DNA of 64,000 nucleotides from Gordius sp. MW1 (GCA_964036665.1 OZ038530.1:5146001-5210000); one strand, 5' to 3'; numbered from the stretch's first letter, positions 47,901-61,108 are shown. Notes: generated from the sequence alone by a model not told the origin. Numbers and translations are program-made.

Positions 47901-50900
47901 AATTTTGTTATTACTTATAATTTCAGGCACTTCTTTCAAATCTATGCATGGGCGTACCCAGGAGGTGGGGGGGCCCCTAATTTAGAAAAAAAAATTTAAT
48001 ATAAAAACCCTTAAAAATTGAAAGAAATTATGTTTTGCCCCCCCCCCCCTGTTTGAACTTAACTCATATTAATACAGATGCTTATTAGCAAATTTACACA
48101 TAAATTTAAATTTGAGATTAGATTACAAGTTGCGATTGTGTTTGTGTAGTCATCATTTATTTCCTATTCGTAATTTTTTTTTGGTCGCAGGAAAATTTTT
48201 GAATAGTCATGCAAAAAAATTTTATCTGCCCCCCCCCCCCCCCCTAATTCAAAACCTGGGTAAATCTATGCAAGGCATGTTGCCTATGCATACAGAATTT
48301 ATATTTTCCTAGCAACATCACAGAATTAATACTGTACCTAAAAAGTAGCTGAACAAAATTATAAATGGCATAAAAACAATTTATACGATAAATAAACAGA
48401 TAATACGTTAGCCTAAACCGACCCACCACACAAAATCACACAAAATAGATTATTTATTGAATCACTCTAGTAGCTTTTCGCTACTATTTTTAAAACATGC
48501 ATTGTAAATATTTTCTTTCGTGGCTATCCATATTTATTTAGAGGTTATTTTATTTTTAGAAATAAAGGATTGTACATGGAAAAAAATATAAGAACATATA
48601 ATTTAAATCAAGACATATATTTTGTAATAAATGTTTTTTGGATCCATCCCTGTTTTGATCAAAACATTTACTCTTTCTTTCCTAGCCAGACCCTTTGGCA
48701 AACTTAATGTACGAACATGAGTTATAGAATTCTTTAATTATTATGCCAATAAATTGACATTAGCAACTAACTGATTCAAATTATTTAATATTTTTGATCC
48801 TATTCTTTGTGATTTTTAACTAGTCTTGATATGATAATGAAATACAAATTATTCCCATGTGATAAGAAAGTGCAATCAAAGTTAATCCATCAAATTAAAT
48901 ATATAAATCAGTCATAATAAATAACGGTTTTGTTTAAACGCTGTGGTAAGTAAAACTTTCCATTTCAAAGCGCACTCGAGAAGTCTCTTATAATTGAAAA
49001 GCGATGCTTACATTTCAATAACTAATCCGTGTGAAAATTTATACTAATTCCACTAACCCATATTTAAAGCATAAAGATTGTTTGATAGATCGATTAAAGT
49101 TGCCTTGTCCTTTACATAGTCCACCCACCACTCCAACATTGTCATTTAGACAATCAACATGACTTTCTTTTCTCATGAAACAATGTTTTACTTCAAATCA
49201 AAGCAATTACATTTTATTAGAAAATTATGTATATCTTTAACTAAATTATTATTTACTTTTAGCCCTTTTTAATTTATATTAAAGATAAAACGATAACTTT
49301 TTATTAATTGATAAACCCCAATTCAGTCATTATTTTTATAACGGTCTTCTCAAGGTTTTGCTGATTAAAAGTCTCCAGTTATATAACAATAATTATATTA
49401 AGGTTATTGGTTTTGTAGAATTTTTTGGATAAAAACCACATTTTAATAAGTTTTTTACTTAAACCATCAAAATATCATATCAAAAATAATTTTTGATTTA
49501 TATTCCATATATGCTCCGATTATTGATTATTACAAAAATCCATATAGTTCACTCACTTTTTACTAAGAGTTTAAAACAAATGTTTTTTGTAATTTAGTTC
49601 TAAATTACAAAAATTCTCGACAACGAAACGAGAGGTGGGAATGTTTAAAATTCCTAACATGTATCATTTATAAAAGATAAAACAATATTTTTCAATATGA
49701 TAAAACAAAAGTCAAATAGCATTAGCAAGGTTGATTGGCCAACAAATGATCATGCTTGATTGTTTTGACATAATTTATAACAAGTTTTACATCAATTCAA
49801 ATATTTAATTTGCGTGCCTATTTATATTGGTTTTCATCTCAACTCAAGTGGTGACATTAAGCATATTGCCGTGTTAACAAAAGTTGAGGGTCGCGTCGTT
49901 TGATGGTTTAAAAAGATAAGAGTAGATTCTTGAAAACTTCATAAAATACGTGATGGTTTATTGATACTTCAAACCAGATAGCAATTCTTATAAGACATTT
50001 TTGTTTTTAAGTAAAACTATTAAGTTTATATGTATATTTTATGTAGCCTCAATATAATTTTTTAAACCTTAATAAATTAATGTATGATTTTAGGCATATT
50101 TTTCCTCAAAAACTTAAACATATTTAACTTTTTGGTTATAAGATTTAAAGGAATTAATTAATTTATTGGACTAAGGGAGTACTTGCTTTGCAAGTTTTAA
50201 ATGCTATATTTTTAGTGAAATTATTTCCTTATTTATATAAAATAAAATGTGTGCGTAAAGAAGTTTAAATTTCAGTACGTTTTTTGGCTACACTTATCCA
50301 GAAGCTTAAATAATCCGGAACAATTCCAAAAAAACTCCAAAGATGTTTTTTTATACAAACACGTTTTTAGATAAATAGAATGGTTCACAAGAATGCTAAA
50401 AAATATGTGGAAAGAAGGGTGAATGGGGATGGCAAGATAATTATATTGAGATAATGACTTCTTCCTAGTTCTGATACCCAGGTTTATAAGTCGCTCTTTG
50501 ACATAGATTTGTTGAAGAAAATATACACATACATAATGTTTTATTCAAAAGAGCTATAAAAATTATAGCTAGTACACATTTTTCTAAAAACCAATTATTT
50601 GAGGCAAAATTTTATGCCTTTTTATATTCCCACGTTAAAAAAAACGTTTAAAATATACATTTATTACTGTATTAACAACAGGTCATTATTTCTGCCGAAA
50701 TCTAGTGAAATTTATAATGAATTATTCATAAAAGTTTAATTTTCAAATTACGAATTTTTTTTTATTTGTTTTCTCCAATTTACCTTACAAAATAAGATAG
50801 CGAAAATTTAAATTTATTAATTTTGAATTAGTATACGGGACTCATTTAACTTTAATGATTAGGGTCTTATTCATGGGCGTAGCCAGGGGTCTAATTTACG

Positions 50901-53900
50901 AGAGAAAAAGAATTTTTCACTGCAAAAACTCTGAAAAATAAAAAATTATATATTTTGCCCCCCTCTGCTGAACTTTTAAACGTTTCGCCCCCCCCCCCCC
51001 CCCCCAATCCAAAACCTGGCTACGCCCATGGTCTTATTCAAGTTAAAATGTTTCATACTAAATGTGAAAGCAAAGTGGTCCAACTAACATGAGAATTGGT
51101 TAATGTTTTCAAATTCGAAATTACCATTATTATAAAGTTAAATTGTATTATAATTTAACGGCACTCGTCATATAAATATCGATGTTTTTTTTAATTATAT
51201 TTTTCCAAAGCCCATCTGTCAATCAAAGTTTAGACCTTGTGCGCAACTAGGCATGTTTCTTATCATCACCCCCTCTCCCACAGACGATTAAATATTTTGT
51301 TGCTTACCTCTACAATAAAAGGCTTGAGCAGTGAGAAAAATAAGTCATAGCCTCAATATAAAATTTACAATCCCATTCCAAGGAGTGTTTTATTCTTCCA
51401 TTATATTCTCCACTCTAATACTAATTCTAACTCAATTAAAATGTTTCCGTGATTGTTAAAAGTCGTTTATTTGATTTACAAATTTGATACCTTCCTTAAC
51501 ACCCCAGTTCCGGTCAGTAAAGGTGTTTTGTGGATAACTTTTCACGTTTAGCCTACCTCGTTCGCCCTGTTAATTCAATTGTTGGGTAAATAAAGAAAAT
51601 TCGATATGAAATTCGCAACCGAAATAGAACTCGACCAATATTTAGAGGACATGAGACTTTCGATAGAAAGCATCAGCGCCGCTAGCAATTTAACCCAAAA
51701 CCAAAATTTACTTCTAAAAAATTCCCGAAATTTATACCCAACCATCGCTTCATACAACGGTAAAATATTTACTCTTTAACCCTTATGTTCGTTCAAGTCT
51801 ATTTTTCTTATATAAACAATACATTATTCTTAAATTATTTAAAATGGTGCGATATTGAACAGTTTTAATTTTGATATGTAATTCATTGATTATTTAAAGA
51901 TTTATATGAGAAAAAACCGAAAGAGCTTGGTAAAAGGTTCAAATACCCTTCTCGTAAAATAAAACACCTTTGCTTTGAGGTTAAATTACACAACAATTTC
52001 CCCACTCAATCCGCTCCTCCCCGGTTTAATCCTACATTTCCTTAATTTTGCCCTAAATTCTTAAGTTACTTTAACGAACAAACCAATTTTAAGTCGAAAT
52101 TCTTTGAGCTTAAATAAAGAGGTAATGTAAAACCGCGGGAGGGGGCAGCTCCACCCCCATCAAATACGTAAACAATTAAGGGAAATTATTAAAATATTTA
52201 AAAACTCATCAGTTGCCCCTCCTTAAATCATAACAGCACCGTTTGCCACCTCCCCCTGCATAAAAACGTGTTTTAACATTAATTAATTATGGAAAAATGA
52301 TTGCATATACAAAAGTTATGTCTAAAAAAATTTTCGCAAAAATGACACAAAGGACAAGCCGGAGATATGAAATGTAAATTGCTGTTATGTTTAAAGCGTT
52401 AATTTGAATTTTAAATGCGCAATTTCAAAAATTGGGTAAATAAAGTTGTTTGAACCTAGATCTAGGGCATTATATTCGACAAATTTAGCCATTATTATTG
52501 TAGTTCCGAGTCCCATAAACCGAATTTCATTATCCAACTTTGTTCTAACTAAATAAGTTTACATCAAAGTAAGCGAATGTTCTGATTAAGAAACAATTTA
52601 GCCATTCTTCTATTACACTCGTTTTAGCTATTTTTTATTTAATTTTATTAAATTTTATTCATTTTAAAGGTTTTTTTTCTTTGAAAGTTAACAAGACTTG
52701 CAAACAAAAGACATTCAAAAACGATACTCCTTACTTGTTATTAACTATTTCAAAGTGTCATTGGTTTGAGTGCATTTAATTGTCCCCTTAGTTAAAAAAA
52801 TGATTATTTAATCATGGCGCCGCCCTAAACCATCTTCTGCATTCACGTTTTGCATTCTTTGTACACATTTTTGTTTTGTTGTTGTATAATGGCATTCGAT
52901 TCACAGAGCAAAAAAAGGTAGTTTAAATATTCTCACGCTGTGACTAAGTGTATGCAACTAATTAGTGGTAGTGAGTAGTTTAGTTAGATCTTCCATCTCT
53001 TGCAACACCTAGAAGGACGAACAAACACTTCTTTTTCCCCTAGAAAATCGCTATTGTTATTTGCTCACCAAAATATCAAACTTTAATTGAAGGCTCACCC
53101 TCCATTATAATGATTACAGAAAGATATGTATTGGCAATGACAATAACACTCTTGTCAATTGTTGTTACCCATCCCTTACTTCTTTAAATCTACTTTTTAT
53201 GCATCTATCCTCAAACGACTATTTAAAAATTTAAATTATTTTTTTTGGGATATAAACATCAATTATCGCAAATTTAGTGTTATGGTGTTTTGAAGTTACA
53301 TAATATCAATTACTATTTTATACCACTGAACATCTGGCATTTTTATTAAATAAAGTGTCACTCTTTTTACCCAGCACTCTTTTGACGTGGGAAAAATGGG
53401 TAGTGCAGGTGTGTTAGTGGTAAGATAAGTTTATTATTCCATTTAAATTTAACAAAGAAAAATCAGCTGTATAGAAATAAATTTTTCCCATGTTAATTAA
53501 CAAATAACTTTGTTATTAAATTATAATCCATACTTGAATATCCATTAAAAACTTGAAAAAACTGTTTCCGAAAACACTTGTATTTAACGATTATTATTAC
53601 AAGTTAAAATATAATAAACGTTAGAAACAAATATTGCTAATATTAAATATGGTTAAAGTTGAGTGGCAAAGCCCTAGGTTGTAAAGCTTTAAATATGTTA
53701 TTATGTGCGAAATTTCACAGCTAAATGTTTTGGTGTAGCAATTTATGCTTTCCGGTTTTTCTCCCTTCAACGTTGCTCAGAGGTGGACAAAATTATAATT
53801 AGGTGTTATTTTTGACACCATTCAACACTGGCTGCACAATTACAAAAAGCATATAAAACTTGATATATTTCATTCTAATTTAACATGGTATATTTGATTT

Positions 53901-56900
53901 ATTTGAAAAAAAATTAGATGCTTCAGCATTGACTATAAATAATTATGGTATATTTTAGTAAAAAATATTGAAAATTTCTTACAACCCCTGTTTTTGAATA
54001 ACTCTTAAAGATTGATTATTAATTTATGCCTTAAGTCGTTTAAAAACGTCATGTAAAATTGGAGTAAATCAACTTGGACTACATCTAGCTGCCGAGCGAG
54101 AAGAATGATTAAAATTGAGTTCTCATTTGCATAAATCTATCGAGGCGTTGTTATCCCATAAGACCGCGCCCTGAATTTACTATTCACATCTAATATATTG
54201 TTTCCACTTAAATGCAAGCGAAGGCACCTTAAAAAATGTATCTTAAAATATTACCACAGATTTAAGTGTAATTTCAAAGGGTTTATAAATATTAATGAAG
54301 AACATTTTAACATAAGATAGGAATTTATATATTTGTATTAGTTTTTATACTTGCTATAAGTTGAGTGATCCTGGCTAATATAAAACATTTATACATTAAT
54401 TATTTTGATTTTTTGGCGACAGGATCTGATGATTTGGGATATGAAGGTTCATCGCTGGGCTCAAATTATTCCCCCTATAATACGAATCATAGACGGGGAG
54501 GCGAATCATTGAACACCACTGATTCCGACCTCGAATTAGATTGCCCCGAACGATCAATCGATGCCTGTAACCTGGATCAAAATGAGGACACCAGGCGGAG
54601 GACATTGACCGAAAATATTACCAACGAGACTTCGGCCCTCATTTTTGGTAAAGTTCATTCAAATATTAAATTATTGAATGTTAATTGTGCTGTAATTGTT
54701 TTGCATTATTATACATTACAATTTGTCAAAAAAACTCATTATTTAAAATATATATGAATTTTTAATTTTTCTATTTCTCTATTTAGCCGATCAAGACTTA
54801 AGCCGTGGTCCTAAGTTCCAGCCTTTAGAATTTAATCTGCAGTATTTGGACAAAGATCAATTTATTGGAAGAGAATGGGTCTATCAAAGATTATATAAGG
54901 TAAATGATGATTATTCAATATTTGGCAAAACAATGTTGTATTTCTTATGAGAGTTTTATTTATATTATAATGTGAATTGTATGGCCTATTGTATAAAAGA
55001 AATCCTATAAGAGCGTGTAAACAATCAGAGGGAAAAAAGGAATTAATAAATCCAATTAAACCACAAGATATAGGGCTATTAAGTGACCCGTAAAATTTAA
55101 TTAAAGCCCAAGCTTTGTTAGATATTGATTTTTCGCATGCCTAATAGAACAGTTTCTACAATTTTATATTATTTTAATTAAATCGAGCTCCCTTTCCGCA
55201 CCAATAAAGTTCAGTTTTCAACGCTCTACTATTAGTGCAAGTTTTTAATTTAATAAATTACTATTTGTATCAGAAATCAATTTTAATGCGAATAACATAA
55301 ATAAGAGCGTCTATTTAAGATAAAATTAATATATCCAACATTGAAAATGTGCAGCTTAATTAAGGATTATTTTATTTTTGTTTTATTGAAACAATTTCAA
55401 ATTAAGATTTAAGAAGCATAAACTTTGTTCTGGATGGTAAGGTGCGTGGGCTTTAGACGGGAATTTTGGAAAGGCAATAGAATTTTTAAAAATATTATCA
55501 TAATCTTAAAACTAAAATGCTGAAAGAATTATAGGAAGGGGGAGGGTAATATTTGCCTTTTTTGATCAATGAATAATTCTTTATGAAATTTTAATCAAAA
55601 GGTTTTGAACAATACGGCGAGTAAAGGTGTTATCATTGTGGGAAAGAAGACTACGGGGAAAAGTGCCATTGTTCATCATATCGTTAAACATAGCAAATTC
55701 GGCGGTAACGAAAATTCTCAATCACCCAACATTTCTAATCAATCCACACCAACGGAGCCCACTTCCATTACTACAATTAGTAAATAGAACTCTATAGATT
55801 ATAAATATATATAAGTTACAAACAATAATGAATTGTCCAATAACAAGCGACATTAATAATTCTTATTCATTTGTGTAGGCGATGAAGCTAAACAGCCTGA
55901 ACAAGCTTTAAAGCAGGGAAGTTGTCAAGCGACCGCGCGTTATGCCCCGGAAGATGCATCCCTGCACAAAAGAAGGATGCTCTTGACGCCCCAATTGCAA
56001 CGTCGCAAAATTCAGCCATTCATGACGCCAACCGTAACTCGCAAGCAGGGCAACGGCGCTGCTCAAAATTCAGAGCGCGATGCTAACGCAGAAAAATACG
56101 GCGGTTGCTGCAGCAATAATAACAGCATATACAACGCTCCTAACTCCATAGCGTTGGGTAAATCACCCGAATCCATTGTGCGGAGAAAGACTATGCTGTC
56201 ATCCTCAATGTCTTTTCGCCGTATTTCCCCACCAAAATCCACCGACCCAGACCAAGATGACTCGGGCGGCCATCTTAAAACACCCACCTCTGTTTCAAAA
56301 TCAAATTATGATAACTCGGTCAAAGAACTTGCTCCAGGTTATGATGCTATATCCGCAATAGCCGATCGTCTGTTAGCCTATCACATGTGCCAAGTGGAAT
56401 GCTACGAAAGCCGATGCGTTCCAGAATTCGTTTGTAACATGGTTAACCAATTATCCACTACAATACCATCTAGCGCACGTTGCCTTTCATTGATGGCCTG
56501 TTACAAAGATCCTCTTTCAACCTTTTACAAGCATTTCGTGCTACCACTGTTAAAATCTCGCGCGAACCGTCAGATTAAAAATCATAATTACGTGATCATC
56601 TTGGACGGATTGGAAGATAGTCAGTCCCTTTACAACTTTGTAATATACTCGTGCTTACCGATTATCCCCTCTTGGATAAAAATTGTTCTTACTTCCAGGG
56701 GAATTAGTAAGGAATCCGCAATGTCTAATCTTTGCGAAGATGGCTACACTACCGTTTGTATTGATTACGATGAATCGCTTAAGGAGCAACACCTTTGTAT
56801 CGCAACCAATAAACTCAACGTCTCAAATATATCAACCTCGAGTTGTAAAAGCGAATCTACAGATGTAACAAAGGAGCCTTACGACAATTCTGTCCAACAA

Positions 56901-59900
56901 TTATTGGCCCGTGAAGATGTTTACAAATACATAGCCGCGCGCATCGAGAGGTGTCCTCACATGGTCCAAGAAAACCTAGTAGGAACAGTGGCGCACAATC
57001 ATGGCAAAATTCGATTCGATGACGCTTGCAGCATTAGCAGTAATGACACGAGCGCAGACGCTTCAACACACAGTAACAAATCGAAAGCGTCAAAACTTGA
57101 TTACGAGCGGCAACTTCAAGCGGCATCGCTGCTACCCAAACTAGTTGATTGGCTGGTTGAAGTTAGCCGAGGCGACATTCTGTACGTTGGTAGCTTAATG
57201 GATTTGCTGGAGAAGGGAGAAATGGTAGTCAAAAATGCATCATTCAAAATACTGCCCCGCACTGTAGGAGAAATATATGCTCTACGCTTCAACCGTGCCT
57301 TCCCAACTTCAGCTTCGTTCCAAAGGATTCAAGGAGCTTTGGAAATATTGCTGGCAAGCTACGTTACATGTAACCCTTTAACGCGATCCACAATTGAGAG
57401 CGCTCTGGCCTCGAGCTTCGATGATATGATATCTGAATCGATGAGCAGCCTTAAATGCAAGTTTGAAGTAGAAAGCAGCGACGAGGATGTTGGGTGGGAA
57501 GGTGAACTTTCTATGCTCGAAGATTATAACCCCGAGGTCAATACAAGATGTGCAGCCCTGACACCTGCCGAGTCTATAGAATTGTTGATTAAATATGAAT
57601 TTATAAATTATCAAAAAGCCGAAAGTAATAACGATGGGGTCCTCTTATTTGAGCATCCATATTTAGGACAATGGTTACTTTCCCGATGTCAGGAAGAATC
57701 AAAAGGAGCACAAGATAAAGTATCCTGTTGCCTCAAGTAATTTAACTTTAACTAATGCGAATTTATAGTATTTTGTTTGATAAGCATTTAAATTACTTAT
57801 TTTAAAAAAGCTTACTCATGATAACTTAATTTAATATGAATTCTTGTTTTTATTAGGAATGGTCACCGAATACTGGGGAATTATTATGCCTCCTTACATA
57901 AAAATGAGTTAGACGAAGATTATACCTTTAAAGCAGCCAAGCATTTGGCCCTCGCCGATAATTTGCCGCATTTTGATGCCCATTCTCATTTTAAAATTCT
58001 CGTTCAACCACAAAATATGACAAATGCCCTCATCAATCCTCGCAATGTTTACCGTCCGGATTGCTATGTAAGTCGATAATGGTATAATTTGTCAATTATT
58101 ATAACAACTCTCACATGTAAAAGGTTGGGGGAAATTGTTGGTAATTATTTAAAAGTTCATTATAATAAATTAAATGTATAAAATTAAAATAAGCACTACT
58201 AGCAAATAATTCAAAAAATAATGTTAAGATACTGATAGAGTTGTTAAATTGCTAACTTTCTTCAACTCCAGCTACCATCTGCTCGAGTTTCTGCTCGCTC
58301 GAGCATTTTTATAGGCTACTATTCTGCCTAGTGCACCGAACAGCGGAGCACAAATTGTGCTAACGCGCATATTAAGCAACTCAGTGTGCGTGCTCGCGTC
58401 TTGAGTTTGAAGAAAGTTAGCAATTTAACGACTCTAGATACTGAGCAAACCTAATAAAATAACTTGATGAAGTTATAATTTTATTTATTACAATTCCACA
58501 GACTAGTCAATTTTTATTGCACTGTGGGGCTGAACCAAATGCCAAGCTTAGATACGAAGTGAATAATCCCACGTTGCTCCACCTAGTTGCTAAAAAGCCA
58601 GAACATTTTGACTTCGCTGAAATATTATTAGAATCAGGTGCCGATTTAAATGAATCCGATGATAGCGGAGCTAATTGTGCAATATACGCCGTTCGGAATG
58701 GCAATACATTATTCATGAAGAGTCTTCTTAATAAAGGATACGATTTAAATGTAAGTTTTTAAAGTTTATCTAAAGTGTGATAAAAATATTTATGGATTAT
58801 ATAATATTATGATTTAACTTTATGTCCTTTCAGATAACCCATTCTGATAGAGAAAACAAAAATGCTTTAATATACGCCGTCGAGAACAACTTACTCGACA
58901 CCAGCATTTTACTGATCAATTCGTTAAAGGCCAAATTGGCATCGAAGGATACAAAACAGACAGACTGTAGTATGCAGAATTTGAAGAGAGCTTTGTTTAT
59001 TGCAATCAACAATAAAAATCTAACGGTATATACGTTATAAATTTTTTGAACAATATAAAATAGTCTTTTTACAAGTTTTTACTTATAAATTTCGGGTTTT
59101 TACTGTATTAGATTTGTAAAGAAATTCTGAAGAATAGCTGTGAAAGGTATAATTTAATAAACGCTACGGATGAAAACACTGGATTAACAGTGCTGTGTGC
59201 TAGCATACTTGCATTCAAAACGGAACAGACTGAATTGATTTACCATCTCGTAATGGAGGCTGGAGCTGACATACAAAAAGGCTGTTACCAAAAACCGAAT
59301 GAACCCTTGACTCGATCCGAAAGCACAAAAGGGACCATGTCAAATTCTTTCAGTTATACCAATCCTCTTATTTGTGCATCTAAACAAAGCAATTTTGCAA
59401 TAGTGGAACTTTTGATCGACCAACTTAAACAGCATAACTCGCCTCGTTCAAATCTCATGAGTTATTTCGATCAAATCAATGGCCAAGGACATACCGCTTT
59501 AATGTTAGCCGCCCAAGTTGGTGCGCTAGATATCGTGGAACGTTTACTCATAGAAGGTAAAAATGCATTTCAATTAAAGAACTTATTAATTTTTTAAAAA
59601 AGGTTAAAATAATGTAATGTGGAATATTTAAAAGGGGCCAGCGTTACAATTCTGGATTCGAACGGAAGATCAATCTTACATATGGCGTGTAACAATGGGC
59701 ACGAAAAAATAGCGTCGTTGGTTATACAGAAAGCTCCCTTTTTGGTCAATGTGTTGGATAAGGATGGGCTAACGCCTTTGCATCTCGCTGCAGCACGTGG
59801 TCATAAAAATGTGGTAAATATTTTATCCTTTAACCCTAAATGTCACATACGAAATCTTGCATAGTCAAGCTAAATATAATCTAAAAATTATATTTTATAG

Positions 59901-61078
59901 CATAACCGACCTTATTTGAAAAATTATCGTTTAAAATTAGCTTAATTTTAAAGGTTTTGCAAATAAAATCTTCAATAAATGCAATTGATTTTCGATTATA
60001 TGTAACTCGACTATAGATATTTTTAACTGATCCAACCTGTAATGAGTTTTGATTTTATGGGGGTTTTATGTAGTCCTTGCAGGAAATTAAGTAAATGTGC
60101 AACTATTTTGACGAAGAATTAAAATCAATTATTATTGTCTCCAGGTCCAAATCTTAGTGGATGAGGGAAATGCACACATGAACGCATTGGATAACGAAGG
60201 TCTCAGCCCAATGGATATGGCTGTAAAAGCCTACACAGCCCTTTCACCCAGAGGACCAGCCCCCGCTCAGGATGGTAGACAATATTTAGGGGTAGTAGTA
60301 ATCTTTTTAAAACGCGGTGCCAAAATTCGTTCGACCATATGGAAATTTCTCGAAGATTCATTCACCGAATCCAATGCCTATATCTTAATGATGTACATGC
60401 TTTTCCTCAACAAACTTTCCCAGGACGGTCATGTATTGGCAAAAAATGGCAAACAAGAAGAGGCCGTGTATAGATTCGAATACGCGATAAAACATTTCCC
60501 TACTATTGATCAAAACCAATCGAAAATTGACAAGGAGCCAATTGATGCTACCTGTACAAATGCGCTCGCATTTAAAAATTTGAGCCAATCTTTCGTCGAA
60601 TTACGCAGTCAACTGCTTCTCAATCTATCACGGTGCAGACTTAATCAACAAGTAAATATTCTATAAAAATAAAAAATCTAATTTTTTATAGCTCTTTTAC
60701 ATCATATATTTATATGTACTTTATTTATTTAGGATTTTTCAGGAGCCATCAATTACGCTACACAAGCTTTGGATATAAGGCCAAACCTTCTGGAAGCGTA
60801 CTACTTAAGGGCTACGGCAAATAAATATAATAAGTAAATGCCATTTGATTCATGATTTGCCACTTAATTATGTCAGGAATAGAATATTTAACCTTTTAAA
60901 TTCTTAGTGTTTTAATGTTTATATAATGCTTTTTTTGTTTAATTTTAGTCAAATAATTCCGGCACTTAAAGATATCATCGCAGCACAAGAAATTCAACCC
61001 GAAAATCTTCATTTTAAAACATTGCTATCAAATCTCAAAGAATCCATCGTCTCGAATTCCACCGTTTCTGTTAATTAA
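44968..61078 (+). CDS. TANC: TANC / rolling pebbles homologue: P-loop NTPase, ankyrin and TPR scaffold
   Basis: Fourteen exons give 1694 residues with all phases matching: 44968-45064, 47254-47853, 54423-54647, 54787-54899, 55602-55779, 55879-57736, 57857-58067, 58502-58750, 58834-59025, 59112-59556, 59635-59813, 60145-60651, 60733-60833, 60949-61078. After a low-complexity N-terminus comes FQPLEFNLQYLDKDQFIGRE, then a STAND-type NTPase with Walker A GKKTTGKS (359-366) and Walker B VIILDGLED (about 643). About ten ankyrin repeats follow (about 1095-1510, for example GHTALMLAAQVGALDIVERL), then three TPRs (about 1530-1680). TANC proteins are postsynaptic scaffolds; the fly homologue rolling pebbles (antisocial) works in myoblast fusion. 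The protein ends right after the TPRs, without the long tail of vertebrate TANC. The acceptor at 59634 (TTTAAAAG) lacks a pyrimidine tract but restores exact ankyrin spacing. The 44968 start (MWKKLFFKSSRK) is inferred. Confidence 0.93.
45912..46095. mobile_element. G/C-tract MITE, copy 3 (TANC intron 1)
   Basis: CATGGGCGTACGCAGG to CTGCGTACGCCCATG, flanked by perfect 8-base duplications AGGATAAC (45904-45911 and 46096-46103). Long G and C tracts stand inside each end. Confidence 0.93.
46611..46765. mobile_element. G/C-tract MITE, copy 4 (TANC intron 1)
   Basis: CATGAGCGTAGCCAGC to TTGGCTACTCCCATG, flanked by perfect 8-base duplications CTTTATAT (46603-46610 and 46766-46773). Confidence 0.93.
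47947..48262. mobile_element. G/C-tract MITE, copy 5 (TANC intron 2), longer with clipped 3' end
   Basis: CATGGGCGTACCCAGG on the left; the right end stops at AAAACCTGGGTA without the final CGCCCATG. Flanks AATCTATG at 47939-47946 and 48263-48270 match perfectly, so the clipping happened after insertion or the end was lost in place. At 316 bases it is about twice the usual length, with extra sequence between the C-tracts near 48042 and 48231. It starts 94 bases after the donor of exon 2. Confidence 0.85.
50872..51030. mobile_element. G/C-tract MITE, copy 6 (TANC intron 2)
   Basis: CATGGGCGTAGCCAGG to CCTGGCTACGCCCATG, perfect 16-base inverted ends, flanked by perfect 8-base duplications GTCTTATT (50864-50871 and 51031-51038). 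It is the cleanest copy and the best reference for the family. Confidence 0.95.
51606..51759 (+). CDS. TANC: Probable alternative first exon of the TANC gene
   Basis: ATG at 51606 opens a 51-codon frame (MKFATEIELDQYLEDMRLSI..) ending at donor G|GTAAAA in phase 1, which joins the common exon at 54423 in frame. It cannot be internal to the long isoform: the only usable upstream acceptor (AAAG, 51592-51595) leaves one base before the frame, while exon 47254-47853 also ends in phase 1. This would make an isoform lacking the first 232 residues. The composition is acidic and non-repetitive. Either an alternative promoter or trans-splicing at 51595 could supply the 5' end. Confidence 0.55.
51900..51929 (+). 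CDS. TANC: Candidate 30-base optional microexon of the TANC gene
   Basis: After acceptor TATTTAAAG, ATTTATATGAGAAAAAACCG.. leads to donor CTTG|GTAAAA, entering and leaving in phase 1. It would insert ten residues (DLYEKKPKEL) between the exon at 51606 and that at 54423. The frame stays open further (to about 52040), so it might instead be a longer or terminal exon. Confidence 0.3.
58236..58436. mobile_element. hAT-type MITE with 8-bp duplication (TANC intron 7)
   Basis: A 201-base element flanked by GATACTGA (58228-58235 and 58437-58444). Inverted ends TAGAGTTGTTAAATTGCTAA and TAGAGTCGTTAAATTGCTAA continue as CTTTCTTCAA for about 32 bases. The interior is GC-richer than its surroundings. It lies within the 434-base intron before exon 58502-58750. 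Confidence 0.92.
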
Positions 61079-61102
61079 ATATTATTCCCCATACTAATTT
61101 AC

Positions 61103-61108
61103 ATTAAA
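61103..61108 (+). promoter_or_regulatory. Possible polyadenylation signal ATTAAA of the TANC gene
   Basis: The common variant hexamer, 25 bases after the stop codon. This implies a very short 3' UTR unless a later site is used. Confidence 0.35.

Noticed and set aside
51575..51757. 60-codon minus-strand open frame
   Set aside because: It is the shadow of the plus-strand exon at 51606-51759, which has better splice and phase support.
52889..52918. Short ATG frame (MAFDSQSKK) ending at AG|GTAGTT as another TANC first exon
   Set aside because: It ends in phase 2, but the next common exon at 54423 needs phase 1.
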